Origin: Proluteimonas flavola
GTDB lineage: Bacteria > Pseudomonadota > Gammaproteobacteria > Xanthomonadales > Xanthomonadaceae
Direction of reading: 5' to 3'
Assembly (NCBI RefSeq): GCF_021191705.1
Contig: NZ_JAIWPU010000027.1
Span: 32,810-96,809 of the forward strand
Length of the DNA: 64,000 nucleotides
Shown in pieces: positions 30,632-39,003 of the stretch. A program made the position numbers and the translations under genes. The first letter of the stretch is position 1; every line of letters starts with the position of its first letter. Below the pieces are notes generated by a model. It was not told the origin of the DNA. It was given only the letters and a program-made list of their open reading frames with translations, and searched no databases.

Positions 30632-30731
30632 GGGGCTGGAATCCGCGATGGGGGATTGGGGAGTCGGCGACACGGATGGCCGTCCGTCGGTCAACAGGGC
30701 GGCCATCGTACCTGCTCTTTCGAATCGCGGA

Positions 30732-30780
30732 TTTCAACGGACGAATGTCCGGTCATCGCGAATCGCGAATCCCGGCTATT
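30732..30780. repeat. Left copy of an inverted repeat flanking yicC
   Basis: TTTCAACGGACGAATGTCCG and the following GTCATCGCGAATCGCG lead into the yicC stop. The same sequence recurs inverted at 31676-31730 on the other side of yicC. Nearby GGGGATTGGGGAGT strings (30649 region) belong to the same repeat type. Confidence 0.6.
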
Positions 30781-31636
30781 CAATGTTCTGGACCTGCTCG
30801 CGGATCTGGTCGATCAGTACCTTCAGTTCGATCGCCGCCTGCGAACTGCGGCGGTCGACCGATTTCGAACCCAGCGTATTCGCCTCGCGGTTGAACTCCT
30901 GCAGCAGGAAATCCAGGCGCCGGCCCTGCGGCTCGCGCTGGGTCAGCACGCGGCGGATCTCCACGACGTGGCTGTCGAGGCGGTCGAGTTCCTCGTCCAC
31001 GTCGAGCTTCTGCAGCCACAACACCAGTTCCTGCTCCATGCGGCCCGGTTCGACCGGATGCGGCAGATCGTCGAGCCGCGCCTGCAGCTTGGCGCGCTGG
31101 GCCTCGCCGATCTGCGGCATCAGCACACGGATCCCGGCGGCGATCGCGGCGATGCCATCGACACGCTCCAGGATCGCGGCGACCAGCTTGCCGCCCTCGC
31201 GTTCGCGCGCGGCGATGAAGTCTTCGAGCACGGTGTCGAGCAGCGCCAGCACTTCGACCTGCAGCGCCGCCGGATCGACGCCGCGCGACTGCAGCACGCC
31301 GGGGAACTGCAGCAGATCGGTCAGGCTCGCGCGCAGTTCCGGAAATCCACCGCGCAGATCCTGCGCCAGGTTCTGCAACTGGGTCAGCAGCGCCTGGTTG
31401 AGCTGCAGTTCGCCGCCGCCCTCGGCGCTGCGCAGGCGCAGGCCCAGGTCGACCTTGCCGCGCGAGACCTTCGTGGCGATGCGCTCGCGCAATGCCGGTT
31501 CGGCCGCACGCATCTCTTCGGGCATCCGCGTGCCGAGTTCGAGGAAGCGGTGGTTCACCGCGCGCAGTTCGCAGGCCAGCGTGCCCCACTCGGTGCTGCG
31601 CTCGCCTGAAGCGAAGGCGGTCATGCTGCGGATCAT
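30776..31636 (-). CDS. yicC: YicC family endoribonuclease
   Basis: 286 residues starting MIRSMTAFASGE, identical in form to the E. coli YicC N-terminus. C-terminal DUF1732 region: EELDRLDSHVVEIRR, GRRLDFLLQEFNREANTLGSKS, ELKVLIDQIREQVQNIE. Recent work describes YicC proteins as RNases. Divergent from rph, as in E. coli. Flanked by inverted copies of a short repeat. Confidence 0.93.
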   Translation of the reverse strand: MIRSMTAFASGERSTEWGTLACELRAVNHRFLELGTRMPEEMRAAEPALRERIATKVSRGKVDLGLRLRSAEGGGELQLNQALLTQLQNLAQDLRGGFPELRASLTDLLQFPGVLQSRGVDPAALQVEVLALLDTVLEDFIAAREREGGKLVAAILERVDGIAAIAAGIRVLMPQIGEAQRAKLQARLDDLPHPVEPGRMEQELVLWLQKLDVDEELDRLDSHVVEIRRVLTQREPQGRRLDFLLQEFNREANTLGSKSVDRRSSQAAIELKVLIDQIREQVQNIE

Positions 31637-31675
31637 CGGCACGTTCACTGCGGAAAACGGCGGACGAGTATGCCT

Positions 31676-31762
31676 TAGAGCCGGGATTGGGGATGACCGG
31701 ACATTCGTCCGTTGAAAACGGGGATTGGGGATTGGGGAGTGGGGAGTGGGGAGTGGGGAAAC
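31676..31762. repeat. Right copy of the yicC-flanking repeat plus GGGGATTGGGGAGT tandem tract
   Basis: GGATTGGGGATGACCGGACA and the following TTCGTCCGTTGAAAAC are the inverse of 30732-30780. They continue into short direct repeats of GGGGATT and GGGGAGT (about 31721-31762) between yicC and rph. Confidence 0.6.
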
Positions 31763-31805
31763 TGGGCGCTGGTAGAATTGCCGGCCGTCTTCCGGCACTT
31801 CCCCC

Positions 31806-32534
31806 ATGTCCGAGTTCTCCCGTCCCAGCGGCCGCGCGCCCGACCAGTTGCGCGCCGTGCGCTTCGAGCGCGGCTTCACGCGCCATGCCGAGGGTTCGGT
31901 GCTGGTGAGCTTCGGCGACACCCGCGTGCTGTGCACGGCCAGCGTGGAGAACCGCGTGCCGGGCTTCCTGCGCGGCAAGGGCGAGGGCTGGGTGACGGCC
32001 GAGTACGGCATGCTGCCGCGCGCCACCAACACCCGCAACGATCGCGAAGCCTCGCGCGGCAAGCAGGGCGGCCGCACGCTGGAAATCCAGCGCCTGATCG
32101 GCCGCAGCCTGCGCGCCTGCGTGGACCGCAAGGCGCTCGGCGAACGCACCATCACGCTGGACTGCGACGTGCTGCAGGCCGACGGCGGCACCCGCACCGC
32201 CGCGATCACCGGCGCCTACGTGGCGCTGGTCGATGCGATCGGCGTACTGCGCGCGCGACGGGAGATCACGCGCGACCCGGTGCACGGCGCGATCGCGGCG
32301 GTCTCGGTCGGCGTCTATCGCGGCGTGCCGGTGCTCGACCTCGACTACGCCGAGGACAGCGACTGCGACACCGACATGAATGTCGTGATGAACGACGGCG
32401 GCGGCTTCATCGAGGTCCAGGGCACCGCCGAAGGCCACGCCTTCCGCCGCACCGAGATGGACGCGATGCTGCAACTGGCCGAAGCCGGCGTCGCCCAGCT
32501 CGTCGCCCTGCAGCGCGAGGTGCTGGCCGGATGA
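31806..32534 (+). CDS. rph: Ribonuclease PH
   Basis: 242-residue phosphorolytic 3'-5' exoribonuclease that trims tRNA 3' ends. Motifs include [70 protein letters not shown] and [20 protein letters not shown]. Full length, unlike the frameshifted rph of E. coli K-12. A TAGAAT box lies about 30 bases upstream. Its stop overlaps the rdgB start. Confidence 0.96.
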   Translation: MSEFSRPSGRAPDQLRAVRFERGFTRHAEGSVLVSFGDTRVLCTASVENRVPGFLRGKGEGWVTAEYGMLPRATNTRNDREASRGKQGGRTLEIQRLIGRSLRACVDRKALGERTITLDCDVLQADGGTRTAAITGAYVALVDAIGVLRARREITRDPVHGAIAAVSVGVYRGVPVLDLDYAEDSDCDTDMNVVMNDGGGFIEVQGTAEGHAFRRTEMDAMLQLAEAGVAQLVALQREVLAG

Positions 32535-33151
32535 GCGCGCAGCCGGCGTCGCGACTGGTGCTTGCCAGCGGCAACGCCGGCAAGCTCGTCGAACTGCGGG
32601 CGATGCTGGCCGATCTGCCGTTGACGATCGTGCCGCAGCGCGAACTGGGCGTGGACGACGTGCCCGAGACCGGCACCACCTTCGTCGAGAACGCGCTGAT
32701 CAAGGCGCGGCATGCATCGCAGGTCACCGGACTGCCGGCACTGGCCGACGACTCGGGCCTGATCGTCGATGCGCTGGATGGCGCGCCTGGTCTCTACAGT
32801 GCGCGCTACGCCGGCAGCCCGACCGACGATGCCGCCAACAACGCCAAGCTGCTGCAGGCACTCGACGGACTGCCCGAGGCGCAACGCACCGCGCGCTTCT
32901 ATGCGGTGATCGTGCTGCTGCGCCACGCCGACGATCCGCAGCCGCTGATCGCCGAAGGCAGCTGGGAAGGCCGCATCCTCGACGCGCCACGCGGCCGCAA
33001 CGGCTTCGGCTACAACCCGGTGTTCCTCGATCCCGCGCATGGCCTGACCGCGGCCGAAATGGCGCCGGACCAGAAGAACCGCATCAGCCACCGCGCACTG
33101 GCGCTGCAGGCGCTGCGCGACCGGCTGGCGCTGTCCGGCCTGCTCGCCTGA
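32531..33151 (+). CDS. rdgB: dITP/XTP pyrophosphatase RdgB
   Basis: 206-residue Ham1/RdgB-type enzyme that removes non-canonical purine triphosphates. [45 protein letters not shown] and [11 protein letters not shown] are the substrate and metal-binding motifs. The ATG overlaps the rph stop (ATGA), so expression is coupled. Confidence 0.95.
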   Translation: MSAQPASRLVLASGNAGKLVELRAMLADLPLTIVPQRELGVDDVPETGTTFVENALIKARHASQVTGLPALADDSGLIVDALDGAPGLYSARYAGSPTDDAANNAKLLQALDGLPEAQRTARFYAVIVLLRHADDPQPLIAEGSWEGRILDAPRGRNGFGYNPVFLDPAHGLTAAEMAPDQKNRISHRALALQALRDRLALSGLLA

Positions 33152-33206
33152 GCGACCGTCGCCGCGCGCACTTGCGCCTGCCGCCCGCCGCCCTGACGTC
33201 ATTGCG

Positions 33207-34364
33207 ATGCTGATCCCGCCGCCGCTCTCGCTGTACGTGCACCTGCCCTGGTGCGTGCGCAAATGCCCGTACTGCGATTTCAACTCGCATGAGTTCAAGG
33301 GCGGTACGCCGCCGTTCGACGCCTACGTCGATGCGCTGCTGGCCGATCTCGACCAGGACCTGCCGCTGGCCTGGGGCCGTACCGTGCACAGCGTGTTCTT
33401 CGGCGGCGGCACGCCGAGCCTGTTTCCGGCCGATGCGATCGAACGCATCCTGCAGGGCGCGTCCTCGCGGCTGCGCTTCGCGCCCGAGGCGGAGATCACC
33501 CTGGAGACCAATCCCGGCACCGCCGAGCACGGCCGCTTCGAGGACTACCGGCGCGCCGGCGTGAACCGGATCAGCTTCGGCATCCAGACCTTCGACGAAG
33601 CCACGCTCAAGAAGCTCGGCCGCATCCACGACAGCGCGCAGGCCGTGGCCGCGATCCACCTTGCCCGCGATGCCGGCTTCGACAATGTCAACCTCGACCT
33701 GATGTACGCCCTGCCCGACCAGACGCTGGCAATGGCCGAGGCCGATGTACTGCGCGCGATCGATCTCGCGCCGACGCACATCTCGCATTACCAGCTCACG
33801 CTGGAACCCAACACCGTGTTCGCCGCGCGGCCGCCGACCGGCATCCCCGACGACGACCTCGCCTGGGACATGCAGGAGCGCTGCCAGGCGCTGCTGGCCG
33901 GCGCCGGCTATGCGCAGTACGAAGTTTCGGCATATGCACGCGCCCGACGGCAGTGCGCGCACAACCTCAACTACTGGCGGTTTGGCGACTACCTCGGCAT
34001 CGGCGCCGGCGCGCACGGCAAGCTCACGCTGGGCAGCGAGCAGACCATCCTGCGCCGCTGGAAGTCCAAGCACCCGGCGGCCTGGCTGGCCGGTGCAGGC
34101 ACGCCAGCCGGCATCGGCGGGGACGAGCGCATCGAGCCGTCGCGTCGCCCCTTCGAGTTCATGCTCAACGCGCTGCGGCTGGTCGAGGGCTTCACCCTGT
34201 CCGGCTTCGAAGCCACGACCGGCCTGCAGGCATCGGCCATCGATGCAGCGCTCGACATCGCCATCGACAAGCACTGGCTGCGGCGCGACGGAGACCGGGT
34301 CGTGCCGACCGAACTCGGCCGACGCTTCACCAACGACGTGGTCGCCCTGTTCCTCGAAGACTGA
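33207..34364 (+). CDS. hemW: Radical SAM heme chaperone HemW
   Basis: 385 residues with the radical SAM cluster motif CxxxCxYC at Cys16, Cys20 and Cys23 (PWCVRKCPYCDF), GGGTPSLF, ETNPGT and the HemW-type C-terminal domain. Older annotations call such proteins HemN-like coproporphyrinogen oxidases. The lack of an extra N-terminal region and the rdgB-hemW order (E. coli yggV-yggW) favour HemW. Confidence 0.92.
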   Translation: MLIPPPLSLYVHLPWCVRKCPYCDFNSHEFKGGTPPFDAYVDALLADLDQDLPLAWGRTVHSVFFGGGTPSLFPADAIERILQGASSRLRFAPEAEITLETNPGTAEHGRFEDYRRAGVNRISFGIQTFDEATLKKLGRIHDSAQAVAAIHLARDAGFDNVNLDLMYALPDQTLAMAEADVLRAIDLAPTHISHYQLTLEPNTVFAARPPTGIPDDDLAWDMQERCQALLAGAGYAQYEVSAYARARRQCAHNLNYWRFGDYLGIGAGAHGKLTLGSEQTILRRWKSKHPAAWLAGAGTPAGIGGDERIEPSRRPFEFMLNALRLVEGFTLSGFEATTGLQASAIDAALDIAIDKHWLRRDGDRVVPTELGRRFTNDVVALFLED

Positions 34365-34526
34365 GGCCCGCGCGCAGCGGCCTGCCGCAGCGCAGCAGGC
34401 ATTGTGGCCGCCACCCGCCAAACACCCCGTTGTTGAGAACCGCAAGCCCCCGCCCGCGCGCGGGCTGCCGCTTGTGTCCGCACACCAGTGGTGACGACTG
34501 CGCGCGCATGCTAAAGAATGTGGCCG

Positions 34527-36815
34527 ATGCACAGCCCGGCCACCGGAATGCCTGCGACTGCGCACTTCCCGCCACCGCCCCGCTCGCTTGCCGCGGCCGG
34601 CCTGCCCCCGCGCGTGCGCCGCACGCTCGAGCGTGCGCTGTCGCTCGTCTCGATCGAACTCGATGGCGGCCTGTCCAGCCTCGTCTCCGAGTTCGAACAG
34701 GAACTGTTCCGGCTTGCCGACCACGCGCGCAACCCGGGCCTGGAATCGGGCTGCATGGCCACGCTGCGTACGTTCCGTGCCAATCGTGCCGACCTGGTAC
34801 CGCGGTTCCTGCTCGCCCTGGAAGCCGCCATCGCCGCCATCCGCACGCCTGCGCAGCCACCGCCGCCCGTACCGCTGGACACCGCTTCGTTCGGCCCGCT
34901 GAGCCTGGTCGAAGACACGGTCATGGACGAAGGCACGGTGCTGCGCGAGATCGCGAGCCGCCAGGAGGGCCGCGCGAACCTGTCGCTGCACCTGCTGGGC
35001 CAGCGCTTCGGCGTGCTCGCCGCGGCGCCCGCGTTCGATGCCGAGCGCTTGCCGCTGGGGCCGCAATGCCTATGCCGGGCGATCGCGTCGGCGGCCCGCA
35101 CGCTCGGGATCGAGCATGACGCACGGCTGCTGCTGTACCGCATTTTCGACCGGGTGGTGATGCCCGGTTATGTCCGTGTCCTCGAGCGGCTGGACGCCCA
35201 GCTCGCCGACGACGGCATCCTGCCTTCGCTGACGTTCGTGCCGATGCGCGCCCGGGTCGAGGCTGTCGGGACCAATGAAACGAGCCACGCGGCGAGGACT
35301 GCCGACACCATCGAGATTCCGCGCCCACAGGTGGACGACGCGCAGCGTCCCTACACCGGCTGGGGCGTACCCGCGACCGCCGACGACGCCGCGAACGATC
35401 CGCAGTCGCACGAGGCCGCCTACGCCCGCCTGCGGGCGCTGATGTCCGGGCGCCGCGAGCTGCTGCGCAAGTTCCAGCCGCGCAGCGATTCCCCCTTGCC
35501 GCGGCGCCAACTGGCGACCAGCGAAGTCTCCGATGCACTGCGGCAACTCCAGCAGCAGCCGCAGGGCGGCGGTCGCAGCCTGGTCGAGATCAAGCGTTCG
35601 CTGCTGGCGCAGGCGCGTCAGCGCAGCGGCGAAGGCGCGAGCCTGGCGCCACAGGACGAGGATGCGTTCGAACTGCTCGGCATGCTCTACGGGCATATCG
35701 AACAGGAGATCCGCAGCGAGGCACCGGCTGCGCCACTGGTGCGCGAACTGCGGATTCCGGTGCTGCGCGCGGCCCTGCAGGACCACGCCTTCTTCACCCG
35801 CCAGCGCCACCCGGCGCGGCAACTGCTCAACGCCGTCGCCGAGAGCGCCGCCAGCTGGCACGACAACACCGCCTTCGATCCGCGCGTGCAGGCCGCCCTG
35901 CGCGCGGCGGTCGCCCACGTGGTCGGCAATTATGAAGGCGACATGGCCGTATTCGCCGAAGGCACCGCGCACGTCCGGGCGCAGTTGCAGACACAGGCGC
36001 GCACCGCCGAGCTGCAGGAGCGTCGCCATATCGAGGCCGCACGCGGTCGCGAGAAACTGGCCGCCGCGCGCGCACGTGCCGACGCGCTGATGCAGGGCAT
36101 CGTCGGCGATCGCCGCCTGCCGCGCTTCTCGCGCGCCCTGCTCGACCAGGCCTGGGCCGATGTGCTCACGCTGACCCTGTTGCGTCACGGCGAGTCCTCC
36201 AGCGAGGCCGAACACCAGCTGACGATGACCCGCCGCATCGTCGACGCCTCGCTCGACGCCGTGCCGCGCGCGGACGACGCGCTGCAGTGCGATGTCGAAT
36301 CCGCGCTCGGCCAGGTCGGCTACCACGGCCAGGACGCGACGGTGATCGCCCAGCGCCTGACCAGCCTTCGCAGCGACGGGGACGATGCCGCCTCGCGCAC
36401 CGAACTGGCGATGAAGCTCAAGGCGCGCGCGCGTCTGGGCGAGGACGCTGGCACCGCGCGCCGCGAGAAGCCACCGGTGCGCACGCCGGAGGAACAGGCG
36501 CAGTACGACCACCTGCGCACGCTGCCGTTCGGCACCTGGATCGAATTCACCGCCAACCAGCGGGGCAACATGCTGCGTCGGCGCATGTCCTGGTACAGCC
36601 CGATCACCGACCACGTGCTGTTCGTCAACCAGCGCGGCCAGCGGACTGGCGAACAGTCGCTCGACGCGGTCGCGCGGCTGATGGCTTCGGGCGATGCACG
36701 CGTGGTCGCCGCCGACCGCGGCCACCTCGTCGACCGCGCCTTGCAGGCCGCGATGGGCGCCCTGCGCAGCTTCGCCGGCCGCGGTGAAAGCCGCACTTCG
36801 GAGGCGACGGCATGA
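34527..36815 (+). CDS. DUF1631 domain protein
   Basis: About 762 residues, largely alpha-helical, soluble, with no signal peptide. The sequence matches the DUF1631 family in my recollection. Helical segments such as LSLHLLGQRFGVLAA and DARLLLYRIFDRVVMPGYVRVLERLD are typical. The C-terminal 120 residues (PFGTWIEFTANQRGNMLRRRMSWYS, split by a loop) have the beta-rich look of a PilZ-like domain. Starts at 34518, 34527 and 34548 are possible; 34527 lies shortly after a TAAAGA box. It overlaps the PilZ gene by four bases, suggesting a linked role in c-di-GMP signalling. Function unknown. Confidence 0.8.
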   Translation: MHSPATGMPATAHFPPPPRSLAAAGLPPRVRRTLERALSLVSIELDGGLSSLVSEFEQELFRLADHARNPGLESGCMATLRTFRANRADLVPRFLLALEAAIAAIRTPAQPPPPVPLDTASFGPLSLVEDTVMDEGTVLREIASRQEGRANLSLHLLGQRFGVLAAAPAFDAERLPLGPQCLCRAIASAARTLGIEHDARLLLYRIFDRVVMPGYVRVLERLDAQLADDGILPSLTFVPMRARVEAVGTNETSHAARTADTIEIPRPQVDDAQRPYTGWGVPATADDAANDPQSHEAAYARLRALMSGRRELLRKFQPRSDSPLPRRQLATSEVSDALRQLQQQPQGGGRSLVEIKRSLLAQARQRSGEGASLAPQDEDAFELLGMLYGHIEQEIRSEAPAAPLVRELRIPVLRAALQDHAFFTRQRHPARQLLNAVAESAASWHDNTAFDPRVQAALRAAVAHVVGNYEGDMAVFAEGTAHVRAQLQTQARTAELQERRHIEAARGREKLAAARARADALMQGIVGDRRLPRFSRALLDQAWADVLTLTLLRHGESSSEAEHQLTMTRRIVDASLDAVPRADDALQCDVESALGQVGYHGQDATVIAQRLTSLRSDGDDAASRTELAMKLKARARLGEDAGTARREKPPVRTPEEQAQYDHLRTLPFGTWIEFTANQRGNMLRRRMSWYSPITDHVLFVNQRGQRTGEQSLDAVARLMASGDARVVAADRGHLVDRALQAAMGALRSFAGRGESRTSEATA

Positions 36816-37156
36816 TGCAGGAATTCCGCCGCGCCCGCCGCCGCAAGGCGCCCGACATCATCCTGGTGACCGATGCGATGACCGCACGCGTCGTCGGCCG
36901 CGTCGGCAACCTGTCGGAGACCGGCATGCTGCTGATCGCCAGCGAACCCTTCGTCGAGGACGCGCTGTACCAGCTGTCCTTCACCCTGCCCGATGCGCCC
37001 GATGCACCGATCGAGATCGGCGCGCATCTGCTGTGGCTCGACGATGCGACGCTCGCGGGCGCGAGCTGGGCGGGCTTCCGCTTCATCGCGACGACACCGT
37101 CGCTGGCGCATCGGTTGCAGGGGTGGGTCAATGCGCCGGGGAGTCATTACGCCTGA
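36812..37156 (+). CDS. PilZ domain protein
   Basis: 114 residues. The N-terminal Arg cluster RRARRRK and the NLSETGM motif (consensus D/NxSxxG) are the two c-di-GMP-binding elements of PilZ domains, and the rest forms a beta barrel ending in a short helix. The ATG overlaps the DUF1631 stop, so translation is coupled. Likely a small c-di-GMP effector. Confidence 0.85.
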   Translation: MMQEFRRARRRKAPDIILVTDAMTARVVGRVGNLSETGMLLIASEPFVEDALYQLSFTLPDAPDAPIEIGAHLLWLDDATLAGASWAGFRFIATTPSLAHRLQGWVNAPGSHYA

Positions 37157-37282
37157 CGTTCGGCGTTGCGGCCACATGACGCGACGCGGCACCGCCGGTA
37201 AGCAAAGGCCGAAGGCTGCAAAACAACCCCTCTGCGTCGATGCGGCAGAATAGGCCGATCCACTCGCCGCCCCGGGATCAAG

Positions 37283-38632
37283 ATGTCCACGCCTGCTCCG
37301 TCCGCCGCCAGCCTCTACGCCGACCACATTGCGACGCTGCTGGCGCGCGCTGCGACCGCGCTCGAACGCGCCGGTCTGGAACACCTGGTCATCCCGAGCG
37401 GCACGCTGCACTACCAGGTGTTCGACGACCGCGATTACCCGTACGCGGTGAATCCTCAGTTCAAGGCCTGGCTGCCGCTGACGCGCAATCCGGGCAGTTG
37501 GCTGATCGTGACGCCGGGCGCGCGGCCGAAGCTGGTGTACCTGCAGCCACGCGACTACTGGCATGTGGTGCCGGAAGCGCCGTCAGGCTATTGGGTCGAA
37601 CACTTCGACATCGTCGTGATCCGCAAGCCCGAAGACGCGCAGCAGCATCTGCCCAGGAACGCGGCGCGTTGCGCGATTCTCGGCGAGCCGCAGAGTGCGC
37701 TGGGGCATTACGGCGCCTACAAGCCGAACAACCCGCAGGCGGTCGTCGATCATCTCGACTACCACCGCGCGTTCAAGACGCCGTACGAACTGTCGATGCT
37801 GCGCGAGGCCTCGCGGCGCGCGGTGCGCGCGCATGCCGCGGCCGAGCGTGCGTTCCGCGCGGGCGCAAGCGAATTCGGCATCCATCTGGCCTATTGCCAG
37901 GCCGCCGGTCAGGACGCGAACGAACTGCCCTACGGCAACATCATCGCACTCAACGAGCACGCGGCGGTGCTGCACTACACCGAGCTCGGACGCCTGCCGC
38001 CCGATCCGGTGCGCAGCTTCCTCATCGACGCCGGCGCCAGCCATGCGGGCTATGCCGCCGACATCACCCGGACCTACGCCGCCGATCCCGGCAGCGAATT
38101 CCAGGCGATGATCGAGGCGGTCGACACCGCGCAGCAGGCGATGGTCGCGCAGGTGCGCAGCGGCACGGACTACAGGCAGATGCATCTCGATGCGCATCTC
38201 GCCCTGGCGGGCGTGTTGCGCGAGTTCGGCCTGATCAAGGTATCGCCGGAAGCCGCACTGGCGACCGGCGTCAGCGCCGCGTTCTTCCCGCACGGCCTCG
38301 GCCACGGCATCGGCCTGCAGGTGCACGACGTGGCCGGCTTCGCGGCGTCGGAGACCGGCGGCGTCATCGCCAGGCCGGATGGGCATCCGTTCCTGCGCCT
38401 GACCCGCGTGCTGGAACCGGGCATGGTCGTGACCATCGAGCCTGGCGTCTACATCGTCGACATGCTGCTCGAGGACCTGAAGGCCGCCGGCCACGGCGAC
38501 GGCATCGACTGGGATCGCATCGAAGCCTTCCGCCCCTACGGCGGCATCCGCATCGAGGACGATGTGGTGTGCACCGATGACGCGCCCGAGAACCTCACGC
38601 GCGACGCGTGGGACGCAGAAGCCGCGATCTGA
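37283..38632 (+). CDS. pepQ: Xaa-Pro dipeptidase PepQ
   Basis: 449-residue M24B metallopeptidase cleaving Xaa-Pro dipeptides. The pita-bread fold metal ligands are visible: the two Asp in LIDAGASHAGYAADITRTY, the His in HGLGHGIGLQVHDV, and the Glu in TIEPGVYI and GGIRIEDDVV. Length and N-terminal region fit PepQ (about 440 residues). Convergent with pepP, another M24B enzyme. The 3' end has a decayed duplicate at 38766-38818. Confidence 0.92.
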   Translation: MSTPAPSAASLYADHIATLLARAATALERAGLEHLVIPSGTLHYQVFDDRDYPYAVNPQFKAWLPLTRNPGSWLIVTPGARPKLVYLQPRDYWHVVPEAPSGYWVEHFDIVVIRKPEDAQQHLPRNAARCAILGEPQSALGHYGAYKPNNPQAVVDHLDYHRAFKTPYELSMLREASRRAVRAHAAAERAFRAGASEFGIHLAYCQAAGQDANELPYGNIIALNEHAAVLHYTELGRLPPDPVRSFLIDAGASHAGYAADITRTYAADPGSEFQAMIEAVDTAQQAMVAQVRSGTDYRQMHLDAHLALAGVLREFGLIKVSPEAALATGVSAAFFPHGLGHGIGLQVHDVAGFAASETGGVIARPDGHPFLRLTRVLEPGMVVTIEPGVYIVDMLLEDLKAAGHGDGIDWDRIEAFRPYGGIRIEDDVVCTDDAPENLTRDAWDAEAAI

Positions 38633-38636
38633 ACCG

Positions 38637-38706
38637 GTGGGAGCACGCTTGCGCGCGACAGGACTGAATGGATCACGCTGCCCGCGTAGAAGACAGTTGC
38701 TCCCAC
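38637..38706. repeat. Intact GTGGGAGC...GCTCCCAC palindromic repeat
   Basis: 70 bp, starting GTGGGAGCACGCTTGCGCGC and ending GTTGCTCCCAC, five bases after the pepQ stop. Same family as 51998-52070. Part of a tandemly duplicated convergent junction. Confidence 0.75.
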
Positions 38707-38718
38707 ACACGCCACGGC

Positions 38719-38763
38719 GCTTCAGTACGCCCTGAAGGCCTCGAGCTCGTCGACCGCTACATA
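38719..38763 (-). pseudogene. Decayed duplicate of the pepP 3' end
   Basis: On the minus strand VAVDELEAFRAY-stop parallels the real pepP end (ADEIEAFMSR-stop, 39004 onward), including the flanking GCTTCAG beyond the stop. Only the last dozen codons survive. It belongs to the tandem duplication described in the findings. Confidence 0.65.
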
Positions 38764-38765
38764 AA

Positions 38766-38818
38766 TCGTGTCGTCTGCGCCGCAGACGTGTCGGAGAACC
38801 TCACGCGCAATGCGTGAA
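38766..38818 (+). pseudogene. Decayed duplicate of the pepQ 3' end
   Basis: Reads NRVVCAADVSENLTRNA-stop, matching DDVVCTDDAPENLTRDAWDA of PepQ. The match continues past the stop to the next repeat with one single-base gap. Offset from the true copy is 206 bp. Confidence 0.7.
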
Positions 38819-38841
38819 CACAGAATCAGCGATCCGAACCT

Positions 38842-38988
38842 GTGGGAGCGCGCTTGCGCGCGAAGGAGCTTCACTCCGAAAACCCCCACGACCGCCCCCC
38901 CGCCACCCCCAACCTCGGTGGTGTGGGCGGGGGGGCGGGTGCTGGGTTTCCCCCCCACCGCCCCCCCCCCCCCCCCCCCCGCTCCCAC
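38842..38988. repeat. GTGGGAGC...GCTCCCAC repeat with a damaged C/G-rich core
   Basis: The left half (GTGGGAGCGCGCTTGCGCGC) is normal, but the right half is runs of C and G ending in a 20-base C run before GCTCCCAC. It is 147 bp, against 70 bp for its tandem partner at 38637. The 38633-39003 gap holds only this repeat, its intact partner and the two decayed gene ends. Confidence 0.7.
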
Positions 38989-39003
38989 ATGCACCGCGGT
39001 GCT

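Noticed and set aside
38722..38994. Minus-strand 90-codon frame across the pepQ/pepP gap
   Set aside because: It joins a poly-G tract, a repeat and a decayed pepP end; not a real gene.
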